A stretch of 64,000 bases of DNA from Diogma glabrata (taxonomy: Eukaryota; Arthropoda; Insecta; Diptera; Cylindrotomidae): the NCBI GenBank assembly GCA_963693315.1, contig OY856186.1:74873475-74937474 (forward strand), read 5' to 3'. The position numbers and the translations under genes were made by a program. The stretch's first letter is position 1, and every line of letters starts with the position of its first letter. Below are positions 1 to 11,800 of the stretch, piece by piece. A model generated the notes under the pieces. The model was not told the origin of the DNA, searched no databases, and saw only the letters and a program-made list of their open reading frames with translations.

Positions 1-160
1 GACATTTTTGGATATGGAAAAATTGATATAAAAATCAAAGTGCGTCTCAGTTCTTAAAAAATATTTTTTCGTCTTACAAAATGGACTATTTTTATTTAAC
101 AGTTGTCTGTAAAGTTTGATAAGATCTGGATGGTCATTTTATTAAGATCTAGATGGTCAT
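1..160 (+). repeat. Possible 5' LTR remnant of a decayed gypsy element
   Basis: Positions 14-75 resemble 2806-2868, sharing a run ending in AAAATCAA.GTG..TCT.AGTT followed by an A-rich and then T-rich stretch. Positions 75-160 resemble 19030-19105, sharing AAATGGACTATTTTTATTTA and an AAGATCTGGAT tail. The two similarities are consistent with this being the end of an LTR whose partner at 2.7 kb was later split by insertions, with the remainder now near 19.05 kb. The similarity was judged by eye and is diverged. Confidence 0.35.
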
Positions 161-1590
161 TGGAGGAGTCAAACGGGACCTCATACTACGACGTGAGGTG
201 GATGCTAACCACTGGTATCTCGGAACGTGAAAATAAATATTATTAAATAATTTTCCGCTAAAAACAAACTTCATAGAAATATCATTGAATTTTTTGTTGT
301 TGTTGTTAAAATAGTATTGAATCGAATCGAATCATCAGAAAGTGTCAAAATTACGATTAAAAATATACTTAAAATTTTAAATTTCAATAGCAAACTATAG
401 AAAACTATAATATTTGGAAATTTTTCGTTTAAATTTCATTGTTTGATAAATATGTAATAAATATTAGCAAAATTTTAACAGAAAGTTGTTTGATCAAACA
501 TCAACAATTTCATTTATTTGAAACCGAAACAATATCATATTCTTAAACTTTAATTTTTAAAATAATTAATAAAATAAATAAATTTTTTAATTAATAAAAT
601 AAATAAAAATACCAAAACTATATCAAAAAGATTTGTGCAACGTGATCTTAATGATGTGATTATCCACGCTGTAGCAGCTGCACTTAAATTCTTGGTCAAA
701 AACGCTTTGTTTCGATGAACAACAACCTTGTGGAAGCCTGAGACCCAAATTTGCCCAACTGATTAGTGATGTCGTCGCTAGACCAAACCTTGGCGATAAA
801 CGCTCACTGAGTTGCTTCGTGCAACGCATATCGAAGCCTAAAAACTGGTTTATTGACGATGATTGCTGCGTTCTTTGGAGCGAAATGCTTCCGCTTTTTA
901 TTCAAACAGCCATTGCAGCGAATACCGAGCTTTTGGATGACTGAGCTAAAACTGAGGATATTTTTTCGCAATAACCTCAAGACTGCTTTATAATTTTGCT
1001 CCAGCTGCATCAAAGACTATTGTAGTTACAAGTTTTTCAATTAGTGAAACAAATTTCTCATCTTAGAAGGCCAAGAGCTCTCTCCAAGTCGAGAATTTCA
1101 CGACCTCGGTTTAAGTCACGAATCTATGAATTCTTTGGTGATCTCTGCTGTACCGTCCCAATTGCTCCCGCCATATATCGTTTGAGCTCGATACGCAAGC
1201 CACAAAAGAAATGTAACAATTGCCACCAGCATTAATGCGTGATGGTTTATGATACCATCCCCAATCCTCGTTTTCTTATTGAAATTTTTCTTATTTACCC
1301 TTTGCATGCGCAGGAACTCTGTGAGAAATCTGCCTTAACACTAACTGCAGTAAACACGACGGCCATCTTTTTTGACAAATACTAAACTCAGTGATACAGC
1401 GATGCTCGCATGTCTTGATACCTAACTCGCTATCATGGTCAACACCTCCGACACAGCGAATGGTTCAGTCGTTTAACAAGCAATTCATGGCAGCCAAACA
1501 CAACAACGCTAAAGTGCTCATAATCGTGAACTCTTGGCAGCTTTTATATGCATTACACCCTTTCATTAAACACAAAGGATGAAACTTTTT
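161..1590. other. No recognisable gene; interior of decayed element
   Basis: No recognisable coding sequence. By position this should be the leader, gag and first half of pol of the decayed gypsy element whose RNase H and integrase are visible from 1591. Open frames here are short, and none has a family motif that I can read. Confidence 0.4.
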
Positions 1591-2575
1591 TTAATTCACG
1601 GATCACGGATTGTTGCAAAACCCAGACAAAGCTAGTCCTAGAAAGTTTCGTCATATGGATTTTATCAGCCAGTTTTCCAATGATATACGACATTTGTCTG
1701 GAATTGACCATGTTATTGCTGACGCTTTGTCACGCAGTGATCTACTACAGTTACCTGAGAGCATCATTACGCGTCAATCGTCGATGGTCAAACGATCGAG
1801 TCAAGGTTGAAGGAGTTAATTTTGGAATACTTTATAACGCTTAAGTTTCAACAGTTTCCTCTATCATTCCGCTCTGACTAATTTATTTACAGCGACGCTT
1901 CAACGGGAAAACAATGTCCATTTATATCACTGTAGTTATGACAGCATGTTTTCATGTAACTTCATAACCTTTCTCCTCCGATGCAATCTTAATTCCACTG
2001 CCGTTTATTTTGGATGGATACCTTGCTACGGCGTTTGGAATTTGATTGTGACCGATCGAGGATCATATTTCAAATCGAAACTTTATGCGAAACTTTTAAA
2101 GCTGTTGTGTTTCGAACAACAACGAACCATAGCTTATAATTGGAAATATAATGTTATGTATTGATCGAACGCTTTTATCAAACACTGAAAGCAGTCATAA
2201 TGTGTCACAATCGACTAGATCAACAGGTACTCTATTAACCATTCTCTTTGAACTGCATACAACTTTTCAGAAAGATTTCAAATCTACCTCCGTGGAGTTA
2301 GTGCCATAGTCTGATGTCATACCCAATCTTAAGCTAGAGTTTACAAAACATTCACTATCTACATTAGAAGTCGAGCTAAATCAATCTATCAGGATAACAC
2401 CAAGTCTGATCGACCACTAACCGACCAATTGTTGTCTGTTTCAACTTCTATGAAGCAAAGTCATGACTACAACCTCTCGAAATGTTTTCGATCCCATTTT
2501 CAGATTTTCCCACAAACATTTACTACAAGATCTGGACAGATCACTCGTGCACCATCTACAATTTTAAACTAAATT
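1591..2575 (+). pseudogene. Decayed Ty3/gypsy (CsRn1-like) RNase H and integrase
   Basis: Shifting plus frames give pieces of one pol protein in the correct order. FTDH and NPDKASPRKF come near 1600-1640, then FISQFS and HVIADALSR, the RNase H end (1655-1735). VTDRGSYFKSKL of the integrase core is at about 2048-2085, ERFYQTLKA at about 2166-2195, FKSTSVELV at about 2275-2300, and a terminal TTRSGQ near 2520-2540. The phrases match insect CsRn1-type gypsy elements as I know them. Many stops and frameshifts separate the pieces, so it is a dead relic. The clade is an inference; retrotransposon pol is near certain. Confidence 0.75.
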
Positions 2576-2679
2576 TCAAATCTTACTACGAAATAAGCGA
2601 GTAATAAAATTTTTCAAAATATTAATAGATTATCATTATTATATTATTATAAATTATTTTTTTTAATTAAATTTAAAAA

Positions 2680-2880
2680 TTCGCTGATGAGGGGGTGTTT
2701 ATGGCGTTTAGTAGGTAAATAGTGATATCACAGTAAACGCTGCACGTTAAACTCTAGCTTCACTCTTGATTTAGCGCCTTTAGTATAAGTGAAAATGTAT
2801 GCAAACATAAAAAAATCGATGTAAAAATCAATGTGTATCTTAGTTTTTAAAAACAGTTTTTTGTCAAAAAATTACTTCGT
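2680..2880 (+). repeat. Polypurine tract and start of 3' LTR of the decayed gypsy element
   Basis: A purine run GATGAGGGGGTG (about 2685-2697) directly follows the pol relic and precedes TGTTTATGGCG, a plausible LTR start. Positions 2806-2868 resemble 14-75, as expected for an LTR pair. Similarity stops near 2870. A possible remainder of this LTR is at 19030-19105, beyond the nested elements. Confidence 0.45.
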
Positions 2881-3352
2881 GAGATGTTTCAAATATGTAT
2901 CAAAATACATTAATACATATTTTAATATTTTGTTAATACTAAATTAACAGAAACGACTGTGCTGTAGGTACAATTATTTTACATTGTATTTCATTTTAAA
3001 TTTAATTTGTTAAGTGTAAGACAAAATTAACCCAAACTTCAATTGCAATTTCACAGTTATACTTACTATACTACTTTTAAGAGATAAGAACTTTCACGGT
3101 CTCCTTTTAATCCTTAATCGTTGTTTTTGGTTTGGTTTAATCTGTTTGCTTCAATCTCTTATGTCGAACCATTAATTTATTATCCATTGTTTGAATTGGC
3201 AATTTCGACAGTTAAACTTAGACATAGTTTCAAGTTGTCCAGCTGGTAGAATTGTCAATTTAGATATCATTTTTGATCTTTTGTTTGGTTTTAGTTGGAA
3301 TTTTTTTGAGGATTGTTTTCAGATTTATTTTTAAATTTAACTATAATTTAAA

Positions 3353-6217
3353 ATGTCGAAATTGTCTATCAATTTTGCTAATATAAGAGGGTTGAACGTC
3401 AATCTTAATGCAGTTCACCTTTATCTTGAGAATCTTAAGCCTGATATTCTTTTTTTAACGGAAACGATTATCAGCGCGAGAGCTGTATCGTTGGACAAAA
3501 CTAAATATGTTTGTCCTAACTATGAGCTTGAATCTTCTTTCTACTTTAAGCATGGTGTTTGTGCGTTTATTAGAAATTCTGTACCATATGTGAGAATAAA
3601 TAATTTTGAATTAAATTCAAAATTTCACAATATGGTTTCCCTTAAGATTACCTGCTCTAATCAAACTCTTTTTGTCTTTGGATTGTATCGCTCGCCCAAC
3701 TCACCGGAGAACATAAATTTATTTCATGACCTATCTGAAAAGATAGATAGGTTGACTGTATATCCTAACGCTAAAATTATAGTTCTTGGTGATTTCAATG
3801 TTCATAATAAAGAATGGCTTACACACAGCTCTAAAACTGATGAATTAGGTAAAGAAGCTGAACTTTTTGCTCTTTATCATAATTTCACTCAGATAATAGA
3901 TCAGCCTACCAGAGTTCCTGACATTCTTGGCCAAAAAAGTAACTTGCTCGATTTGTTTTTGATAAATGACCCTACGTTGGTTCAATTTAAAGTATCAGAG
4001 CCTTTGGGTGGATCAGATCATAATTTGATCTCCACACATTTAAATATACAAGTACCTAAACAGTTTAAAGCTAATCCTCGTCTTGTTTGGGATTATAAAG
4101 CTGCAAATTGGCAGGGACTTAGAGATTTCTTTAAATGGTTTCCCTGGAAACGCAATTGTCTTTCCAGCCAAGATCCAAACATTGTTGCTTCTAATTTTTC
4201 AAAAATAATACTAATGGGTATGAGTAGGTTTGTTCCAAATAGTTTGATTGTTCCGAAGGTTGATCGATGGTTTTCAAGTAAATGCAAAAAAGCAATAAAA
4301 ATTAAAAAAAAGGCTTTTCAAAAGTTTATTCAAAACAAGTCTGATGAAAACCTTAGATTATACCGAATAGAAAGAAATTTATGTAGAAAATTAATAGATG
4401 CAGAGAAACATCTATTTATTAGGAAAAAAGCTAATAAATTTGCTGAGCACCCTACTGGTTCACGAAATTTTTATAAAACCGCCAAGGCTGTTCAAGGAAA
4501 TTTTTGTAAGTCTTCTATACCTCCTCTTATTGATAGAGATATACCTATTATTGACCCCAAAGAAAAGGCTAATTTATTAGGTAACTGTTTTTCGTTAAAT
4601 TCTACATTAGTAGAACCCAATTTTCTACCTATACCAATTCCTAGAGTTTCTAACAAAATGGGGCGGATTATTTTTCGTAAAAATGTCATTCGGAAAATGC
4701 TCTTACAAATCAATACTAATAAGGCATCTGGACCTGATAGAATTCCTCCAATTATCCTTAAAACTTTTGCTAAAGAGTTAGCACCAATCCTAACTAAAAT
4801 TTTCTATTTGTCATATAAGAAAGGGATTTTTCCTGATATATGGAAAATGGCTAGTGTACAACCAGTTCCAAAGAAGGGCGCTAAAACGGATCCAAGAAAC
4901 TACAGACCTATATCAATTTTGTCGGTTGTTTCTAAAGTATTTGAGAAATATGTTAATTTTAATATTATGAGCTTCTTAGAGTCGTCAAAATTACTTAATG
5001 AAAGACAATACGGATTCCGTAAAGGAAGAGCGACGGGAGATTTACTCTCTTTTGTCACGCATATCTGGAACAAGTCGTTTGAAAACCATGGTGAGACCTT
5101 TGGCGTCGCACTTGATATTGCCAAAGCGTTTGACAAAGTATGGCACAACAATCTTATTTGCAAATTGAGATGCTACGGCTTAGATGAGCAACTTATTTCT
5201 TGGTTACAAAGCTTTATTTCCGAGCGCAAATTTCAGGTCAATGTTGATGGTGTTTCATCGAATATCTTTTCAACTAACGCTGGTGTTCCTCAAGGTTCCG
5301 CTTTATCACCTACTCTTTTTCTTCTCTATATTAATGACTTGCTAGGTTCAACAGTTAATCCCATCCATAGTTTTGCTGATGATAGCACACTTCATGCGTC
5401 ACATGAAATGCCAAATTTGTATGCACCATCAAATCTTAATATCGCTAGATCAAACTTGATAGACTCATTAAATATTGATTTAAAAACCATCTTAGATTGG
5501 GGAGTTGCTAACAGTGTTGAATTCAACACAAGTAAAACTCAAGTTTGCCATTTTTCTAGGTTATCAACACCTAATCCATTTTTATTAAAGTTTGATTCAA
5601 ATAATCTTGAAGAGAAAGAATCTATTAAACTTCTAGGAGTTGAGATTGAAAATAGTATGAAATGGAATTCTCATATTTTTAGCCTAGCAAAGAACGCTGT
5701 TCAAAAATTAGGATTTTTGGGTCGTTGTCGTAAGGTTTTTAATAGCGAGCAGCTTCTTTTAATATATAAATCATTTATTCGTCCCTGCATGGAGTATTGT
5801 TCTCACATATGGGGAGGAGCTTACATAAGTAGTTTGAAATGTCTTGATTCTGTACAGCGGAGAGCTGTTAAATTGATCGGCAACTCGACTCTTACTAACG
5901 TGCTTGATTCCTTGCAACATAGAAGAGACGTCGCTGATTTGACGGTATTCTACAAGTATATTATGGACGAACGGACGTCTGCGGAGATCAAATCGATTTT
6001 GCCTGAACCAGCAAACTTTGCGCGTTTCACTAGAGCATCAACATCAGCCCATCCTTTTACGGTTCGAGTGACTAGGTGTAGAACTGTAGCTTTTCAACGC
6101 GATTTTTTTAACAGAGTTTCTCATCTCTGGAATGCCTTACCGGCGTGGGTCTTTCCTGATAATTTTAATCCTCAAAACTTTAAGATCAACATTAATAAAT
6201 TCCTCAAAGAAAATTGA
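3353..6217 (+). CDS. Non-LTR retrotransposon endonuclease/reverse transcriptase, intact ORF
   Basis: A 954-residue open frame. Residues 1 to about 230 form an apurinic-type endonuclease: an N-terminal FANIRGLN, LFLTET, GDFNVHNKEW near residue 146 and the closing GSDHNLIS near 218. Residues of about 456 to 740 form the reverse transcriptase: KASGPDRIPP, NYRPISIL, LDIAKAFDKVWH near 586, GVPQGSALSP, and the catalytic FADD near 673. The C-terminus has a FFNRVSHLWNALP motif common in Jockey/CR1-type elements. It nicks target DNA and copies its own RNA at the nick. No gag-like ORF1 precedes it (2880-3352), so the copy is 5'-truncated or the family has one ORF. It is uninterrupted, unlike the relative at 31.5-34.6 kb. 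The clade is uncertain. Confidence 0.9.
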   Translation: MSKLSINFANIRGLNVNLNAVHLYLENLKPDILFLTETIISARAVSLDKTKYVCPNYELESSFYFKHGVCAFIRNSVPYVRINNFELNSKFHNMVSLKITCSNQTLFVFGLYRSPNSPENINLFHDLSEKIDRLTVYPNAKIIVLGDFNVHNKEWLTHSSKTDELGKEAELFALYHNFTQIIDQPTRVPDILGQKSNLLDLFLINDPTLVQFKVSEPLGGSDHNLISTHLNIQVPKQFKANPRLVWDYKAANWQGLRDFFKWFPWKRNCLSSQDPNIVASNFSKIILMGMSRFVPNSLIVPKVDRWFSSKCKKAIKIKKKAFQKFIQNKSDENLRLYRIERNLCRKLIDAEKHLFIRKKANKFAEHPTGSRNFYKTAKAVQGNFCKSSIPPLIDRDIPIIDPKEKANLLGNCFSLNSTLVEPNFLPIPIPRVSNKMGRIIFRKNVIRKMLLQINTNKASGPDRIPPIILKTFAKELAPILTKIFYLSYKKGIFPDIWKMASVQPVPKKGAKTDPRNYRPISILSVVSKVFEKYVNFNIMSFLESSKLLNERQYGFRKGRATGDLLSFVTHIWNKSFENHGETFGVALDIAKAFDKVWHNNLICKLRCYGLDEQLISWLQSFISERKFQVNVDGVSSNIFSTNAGVPQGSALSPTLFLLYINDLLGSTVNPIHSFADDSTLHASHEMPNLYAPSNLNIARSNLIDSLNIDLKTILDWGVANSVEFNTSKTQVCHFSRLSTPNPFLLKFDSNNLEEKESIKLLGVEIENSMKWNSHIFSLAKNAVQKLGFLGRCRKVFNSEQLLLIYKSFIRPCMEYCSHIWGGAYISSLKCLDSVQRRAVKLIGNSTLTNVLDSLQHRRDVADLTVFYKYIMDERTSAEIKSILPEPANFARFTRASTSAHPFTVRVTRCRTVAFQRDFFNRVSHLWNALPAWVFPDNFNPQNFKININKFLKEN

Positions 6218-6345
6218 ATAATACTTTCAAGCCCTAGTTCCTTAGTTAGCATGGTATCTTCGGATATTCAGAGACGTTGATCTATATTGGTTAACACTAA
6301 ACATGCCTAACATAGAATAAAAAAAAAAAAAAAAAAAAAAATATA
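6218..6345 (+). other. 3' UTR and poly-A tail of the non-LTR element
   Basis: About 100 bp of 3' UTR containing GGTATCTTCGGATATTCA follow the stop, then AATAAA and an uninterrupted A run from about 6320 to 6341, typical of target-primed retrotransposition. The same UTR motif occurs in minus orientation at about 31640-31665 and 34940-34970, marking two more copies of the family. AT-rich sequence follows to 6391. Confidence 0.8.
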
Positions 6346-6391
6346 TATAAAATAATAAAAAATATATAAATATATAGGAAAAATATATAGC

Positions 6392-6825
6392 TGTAATTTG
6401 TTGACAAATAAAGTTTGAGATTCTGTTAACCAAAGATCCGTCTTTTTACTGTCGTGTTTGTTCAATAATCTAACAGAACCAACTACGTAGTATTGATTTC
6501 TAGTGGATTATTTTTGTTCGCTTATTTATATCAAAAAAAAAAATAAATAAATAAATAAATCGAAATATAAAAATAAATAAATCGAAACTTCTATAATCCA
6601 CTAGAAATCAATACTACGTAGTCCGTACATCTTGAAAAAGGCCACACCTGTTTTCAATTATACTTGCATTTGTATTAGCGAACTCAAATTTAATTTATGC
6701 AAAATGTATTTGTTAAAGGGAGTTAACTTTTGATTTTGCTATAGAATGTAGAAAACATTTAGGCGGAACGTATTGGTTATTTATGATTAAATTAAATTAA
6801 CCCATTCTGGACGAAGTTTATTACA
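6392..6825 (-). repeat. 3' LTR of gypsy element A, rearranged
   Basis: Read on minus, the LTR starts TGTAATAAACTTCG at 6825, directly after a GGAGGG polypurine tract and the integrase stop. About 310 bp (6514-6825) match the LTR at 18736-19016 almost base for base. The distal part, 6392-6476, matches 18412-18500 but in the opposite orientation, so the LTR tail has been inverted or joined from another copy. No target duplication pairs with the other end at 19017. Confidence 0.75.
6482..6622. repeat. Inverted repeat within the LTR of element A
   Basis: ACTACGTAGTATTGATTTC... at 6482-6510 is repeated as its reverse complement at 6594-6622, about 29 bp per arm, around an A-rich spacer with AAATAAAT repeats. 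The other LTR carries only the right arm (about 18787-18815), so the left arm is specific to this rearranged LTR. Confidence 0.8.
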
Positions 6826-6836
6826 CTGCCCTCCAT

Positions 6837-7488
6837 TTAGTTTTGTTCGTCCCGAACAATATCAGCTATCGCATTGGTGCTGTTACCTTGGTACGGTGCC
6901 AACCTTTGCAGATGTATCACTTTCATCTTGGTACGGGGTCCCTTTTGTATGCGGTAGATAACATCATTAATTCGTTTGATTATTTTATATGGGCCTTCCC
7001 AATCTGGCTGCAGCTTGGGTGATCTTCCCTTAGTTCTTCTGGGGTTGTATAGCCATACCAATTCTCCTTCTTGAAAACCGCCACTATTTGCATTTATGTC
7101 GTACCTGGTTTTCATTTTGTCACTGGCAATCTTAATGTGGTCTCGAACCTGCTGATGGATTCTATTCATCTTCTCCCTTAGTTGTCCCACATAATCTGTT
7201 TTCGTGGATACCAGACCTCCAGGGATGCCAAACTCGATGTCACTAGGAAGATGTAGTTCTCTTCCGAACATGATATTCGCTGGCGTTTCACTTGTCGTAT
7301 CGTGCACTGCGCTACGATAGGCCATCAAGAATAACGGAAGATCCTTATCCCAATTTCTTTGGTTGGCTTCCACTACCTTCGACAGATGTTCTTCCATGGC
7401 TCGGTTAAATTGTTCTACCATGCCATCCGATTGTGGATTCATAGGTGTAGTTCGTGTTTTTCTAATGCCGAAAGTCATATGGAAGCTC
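6837..7488 (-). pseudogene. Integrase C-terminal part of gypsy element A
   Basis: An open frame without internal stops. It contains FGIRKTRTTP, then NPQSDGMVEQFNR with the catalytic glutamate of the DDE triad, MAYRSAVHDTT, ANIMFGRELHLP, and a C-terminal chromatin/DNA-binding segment with GELVWLYNPRR, WEGPYKIIKR and VIHLQRLAPY. It ends 11 bp before the 3' LTR. The two catalytic aspartates are not here: they belong to the N-terminal half, which lies on the opposite strand at 17.9-18.3 kb. Upstream of about 7488 the minus frame becomes antisense of gag, so this is a fragment created by rearrangement. Confidence 0.88.
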
Positions 7489-7946
7489 TCCATCGCATGC
7501 AGCTCAAGACACGAAAACAAGGAGTCAGCGAAACTTTGCAAGAACTAGAGGCTGACATTGTGAGATTGGTAAAGCTGTCATATCCAAACTATAACGCGGA
7601 ACACCGAGACGAACTGGCAGCTGATACATTTATCAATGCTCTTCGAGATGTACAAATGAGAAATCAAGTGGAAAGAAACTACCCGCGGAAGTCTTAGCAT
7701 TGGCCCTGCAGATGGAAGCTGGAAAAAGAGCGTATGGCTCAGATAGAGTACGTCAGATGGAAGTTGCTGAAGAACCTATAAAAGCAGCGCTTGAGGAAGT
7801 GATCATGCGTGTCAAAAGTCTGGGAGATAAGCCTGAGCAAAATCAACGAAGTAGGTCTAGCAGAGTAAGATGCTGGAACTGTGGGAAGTTGGGGCACATC
7901 CGAAGAGAATGTAAATGGGAGCCACACCCGGAAGACAGAGGCCGCG
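7486..7946 (+). pseudogene. Gag fragment of gypsy element A with CCHC zinc knuckle
   Basis: The plus strand encodes a Gag C-terminal half: ETLQELEADIVRL and ADTFINALRD (capsid C-terminal type), then ALQMEAGKRAYG after a frameshift near 7690, and a nucleocapsid knuckle CWNCGKLGHIRREC (7871-7912) that would bind RNA. The N-terminal half of Gag is absent because the rearrangement junction lies at about 7486. The frame is cut at 7946 by element B and resumes at 15452 for six codons before a stop. Confidence 0.85.
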
Positions 7947-8664
7947 TATAACGTTTGTAATCCACTTCAAAATTATGCGTAAGTTCCATTTAAAAGTTGC
8001 ACTAAATAATTTATCTTTTTAGTGAGGAGAATTTATATTCAGTCCAAGAGTCCGATAGTCAGAACCGTCCAATTTTTATATAACAACACTTTGCTCAAAT
8101 CAAATGGCTGTTATACTCCAATTGTTAGAAGTCACTTATGCTAGGCAAAATGGACTTCGTCAGACTTATATATATGAATAAAAACACTTGTTTATAGTTA
8201 GACAAATATATAAATCTGAATTTTATTATTGATAATTTCTTCTATTTATACAAAATCGATATTACTAAAAATTACACATTTAGCAAAAATATTCTTAAAA
8301 TTAATTGTTTCATAATGTTAAAAATGTGTCACATAATTTTTATATTTTCTTTGTAATTTTAATTGACCGACATATTCAGTTTTAGTTTAAATTTATTACA
8401 TCATAAAAATAAATGAAAATTATATTATTTACTTATGCTCAGTAATCATATTTCATTTAATAGTTTTTATGAAATATGAGTTTCGAAAACTTTCTTTCGG
8501 TTTAAAATAAATTATGTTTATTTTCACATATGTTTTTTGTTATCGTGTGAAAATGATTTTGCGGTTTGTTTACTTTAGAATATAATGGAAATTTGTTGTT
8601 TATTTTATGTGCGGTCATTGTAAGATTTTGTAGGAGTTAAGGGATGATGTGTAGATACATTACA
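7947..8664 (-). repeat. 3' LTR of element B
   Basis: On minus the LTR runs from TGTAATGTATC to ACGTTATA. It is nearly identical to 14728-15447. In this copy the leader ORF's start codon is also present but reads into flanking DNA. Confidence 0.93.
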
Positions 8665-8810
8665 CCCTTATTCCTTAAAAAAAATTTTTTGCTTTTAATA
8701 GAAAAAAAAAGTAAAAAATTTTGTTGATTTACTTTAATATTTTTAATTTAATATATCTTAAATCGACTCTAATTTTCATTGTTTATAGTAAATGTCGATT
8801 ATTATTATTT

Positions 8811-11800
8811 TCAATCCTCAATGGGTTTATATTTCTTTAATCTATTTTTGTGTATTTTCTTAATTATATTGCCCTTTCTTATCTCTACATTTGTTTCCTT
8901 AATATCTATGACCTCATAGGGTCCTGAATAGGGTGCATCGAGTTTCTTTCGATCACCAGCTTTTAACCAGACTAATTCTCCAATTTTCAACTCTATGGGA
9001 TTTGCGTTTAGATCGTAAGATTCTTTACGTTTGATCTTTGCTAGGTGTAGGAGTTCATTTGCTTTAGCGTGTGCTTGCTGTAAGCGATATCTTAATTCTT
9101 GAACATAGTCGTCAAGATTGTATACTGGTGCACTAGTTGTAAATTTTTCGTCAGTTGGTAATGTAGCTAATCTACCGAAAATTAGCTCAAAAGGAGAATG
9201 GTTTGTATCCGTATGAGGAGTTATATTGTAACAAAATACAAAGTAGGGGATCCATTCTTCCCAGTTATAGTCGTTTGTGAATGCAAGTAAGTATTCGTTC
9301 AAAACTCTATGATTCCTTTCAATGGAACCAAGGGTTTCGTGGTGATAAGGTGTTGAAGTTACGTGCGAGATTGAAAAGAATGAACATACGTGTTTCATAA
9401 TCTCATTCACAAATTCAGTGCCCATGTCTGTTTTTAAAATTTTGAAATTACCATATTTCAGAATGAACTTCTCTACTAAGGCTTTCGCTATTGTTCTCGC
9501 TTCTTTATTCTCTAAGGGGATAGCTTCTACAAATTTAGTTAATTCACACTGAATGGTTAGTATGTACCTGTTCGTGTTTGTTAGCCTTAATGGACCTACT
9601 GTGTCCATTGAAATGATCTCAAAACTAGTCTTTGGAGTCTCAGTTAAGGTTAATTTTTCTTTTACATGTCTAATTTGCTTATTCTTAGTACATAATTCGC
9701 ATCTACTTATATAATTTTTAACCAGTTTATTTAAATTTTTGAAAATATAACGTTGCTTTATTTTAGCTATTGTTCTTCTAATACCAGCATGACCACCATA
9801 ATGTTTGGTGTCATGGAATTCTTTTATTATTTCGAGCATTTTATCTTTGTTTTCAATTCTTAACGGCGCGTCATATATTATAATTTTTAACTTCGTTTGC
9901 CTATTTATTTTATTTAAATCCGACTGCAGTTCGGTAAATTTTCTTTTAAATTCATTCATATCGATATGAGTAAATACTACATCATTACTCTTGAGCGCTA
10001 ATTTTTCTATATTCTCTGCATGCATGCTAAATATCAGCTTCTCCAACATAAAATCTAAATTCATACGTGGATTATCACTGTATTGTACTAAAACTTCTTT
10101 ATCATTAATTGATATATAATTATTATTATCTTTATGCGCTTTATATTTTGATTTACATCCCAGTTTCTCCTTCATAGAACCTAAGTTCTTAAGTGGATTA
10201 TCGCTGTATGTCTTAAATTCATCATTATTATTATCATTCTGCAAACTTTCATATATAATAAATTTTAAATTTTTTAGATTTCTCACTTCAGATATCGAGG
10301 TGCAGTTCCATGCATAAAGTTGGCCACCCTTATCCATCTCTGCGTTGTTATTTATCTCGACGTCTTTTGTTTCCTCTTTCTTCTTCATTGCTCTCGTGAC
10401 GATATTTACCGTTGTAGGTATCATGGCTTTTAATGTTTCAGAATCAATTTTTATCCTCGATAATGCATCAGCATTAGTGTTGCTTTTTCCTTGTTTATAT
10501 ATAATTTCGAAATCATAGTCTGACAGATCTAACCTTATTCTAGTTAATTTCGATGAAGGATTCTTGTGTGTAAACAGACTGATCAAAGGTCTGTGATCCG
10601 TGACTACTTTAAATTTTCTAGCGTAAATATATGGTCTGAAAAAATTGATTGCCCAATGTATAGCAAGCAATTCTTTCTCAATGACCGGTTTATTAATCTC
10701 ATGTTTGTTCAGTGATCTACTTGCGTATGAAATAGGTAGATCCTTTCCAATCTCACCCTGTGAGAGTACTGCTCCTAGAGCGTAATTCGAAGCGTCGGTT
10801 GTTATTACGAATGTTTCATTAAAATCTGGATATTTTAATATAGGTGGGTTGATCAATTTTTCTTTGAGCATTTTGAATGCTTTATTGCATTCATCTGTCC
10901 AATCGAATGTTGCATTTTTCTTCGTTAGGTTATTCAGTGGTTTGGCTATTTCCGCGAAGTTAGGAATGAATCTTCTGTAGTAATTACAGAATGCTGTAAA
11001 TCTCTTTGTTTCATCTGCACTAATCGGTGTTGGATAATTTTTAATGACTTCATACTTCTTTGGGTCCGTTTTAATTCCCTCGTTAGTTATAAGATGTCCC
11101 AAATATGTTACTTCAGTTTTAAGGAAATTACATTTCTTTGCGTTTAATTTAAGATTATATTCCCTTAATCTTTCGAATGTTTTGATTAAGTTCATGTTGT
11201 GATGTTTCAAACTACATCCAAATATAATAATGTCATCAACATATAAGAACGCCTCAGCCTCTAGACCTGCTAGTGCAATCGTTAGCATACGTTGAAAACT
11301 GTTCGTTGAAATTTTTAAACCAAATGGTAATCGTTTAAATTGGAATTGACCTTTATTTGTCGAAAATGATGTTAAAAGTCGTGATTCTTTCTCAAGTTCT
11401 ATTTGATGGAATGAACTCGTTAAATCTAGCGTCGAAAAATATTTAGCTCTGCCCAGATTGTCAAGGATGTCATCCAATCTTGTTAGCGGGAACTTATCAT
11501 CCATGATCTTCTTATTTAGTTGTCTAAAGTCGACCACTAACCTGTAGCTTGCTTGATCGTTTGCACTCTTCTTCGGCACTATTAGTAAAGGTGAATTGTA
11601 GTTGCTACGTGATACCTCTATCACGTCTTCTCTAATAAGCTTGTTTACTTGCTTATCAATTTCTTCTAAATGCGCTTGCGGTAGCCTATAATTCTTAATA
11701 TATACTGGACTATTGTCCACCACTGGAATTTTTTGTTTATAGAAGTTGTTTGTTGATAACTTTTCATCCGAAACGTAAAAAATGTCAGCGTATTGCTTAC

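Noticed and set aside
7359..7540. Plus ORFs overlapping the integrase at 7359-7548
   Set aside because: Upstream of about 7486 they are antisense of the conserved integrase. Only the part after 7486 reads as Gag.
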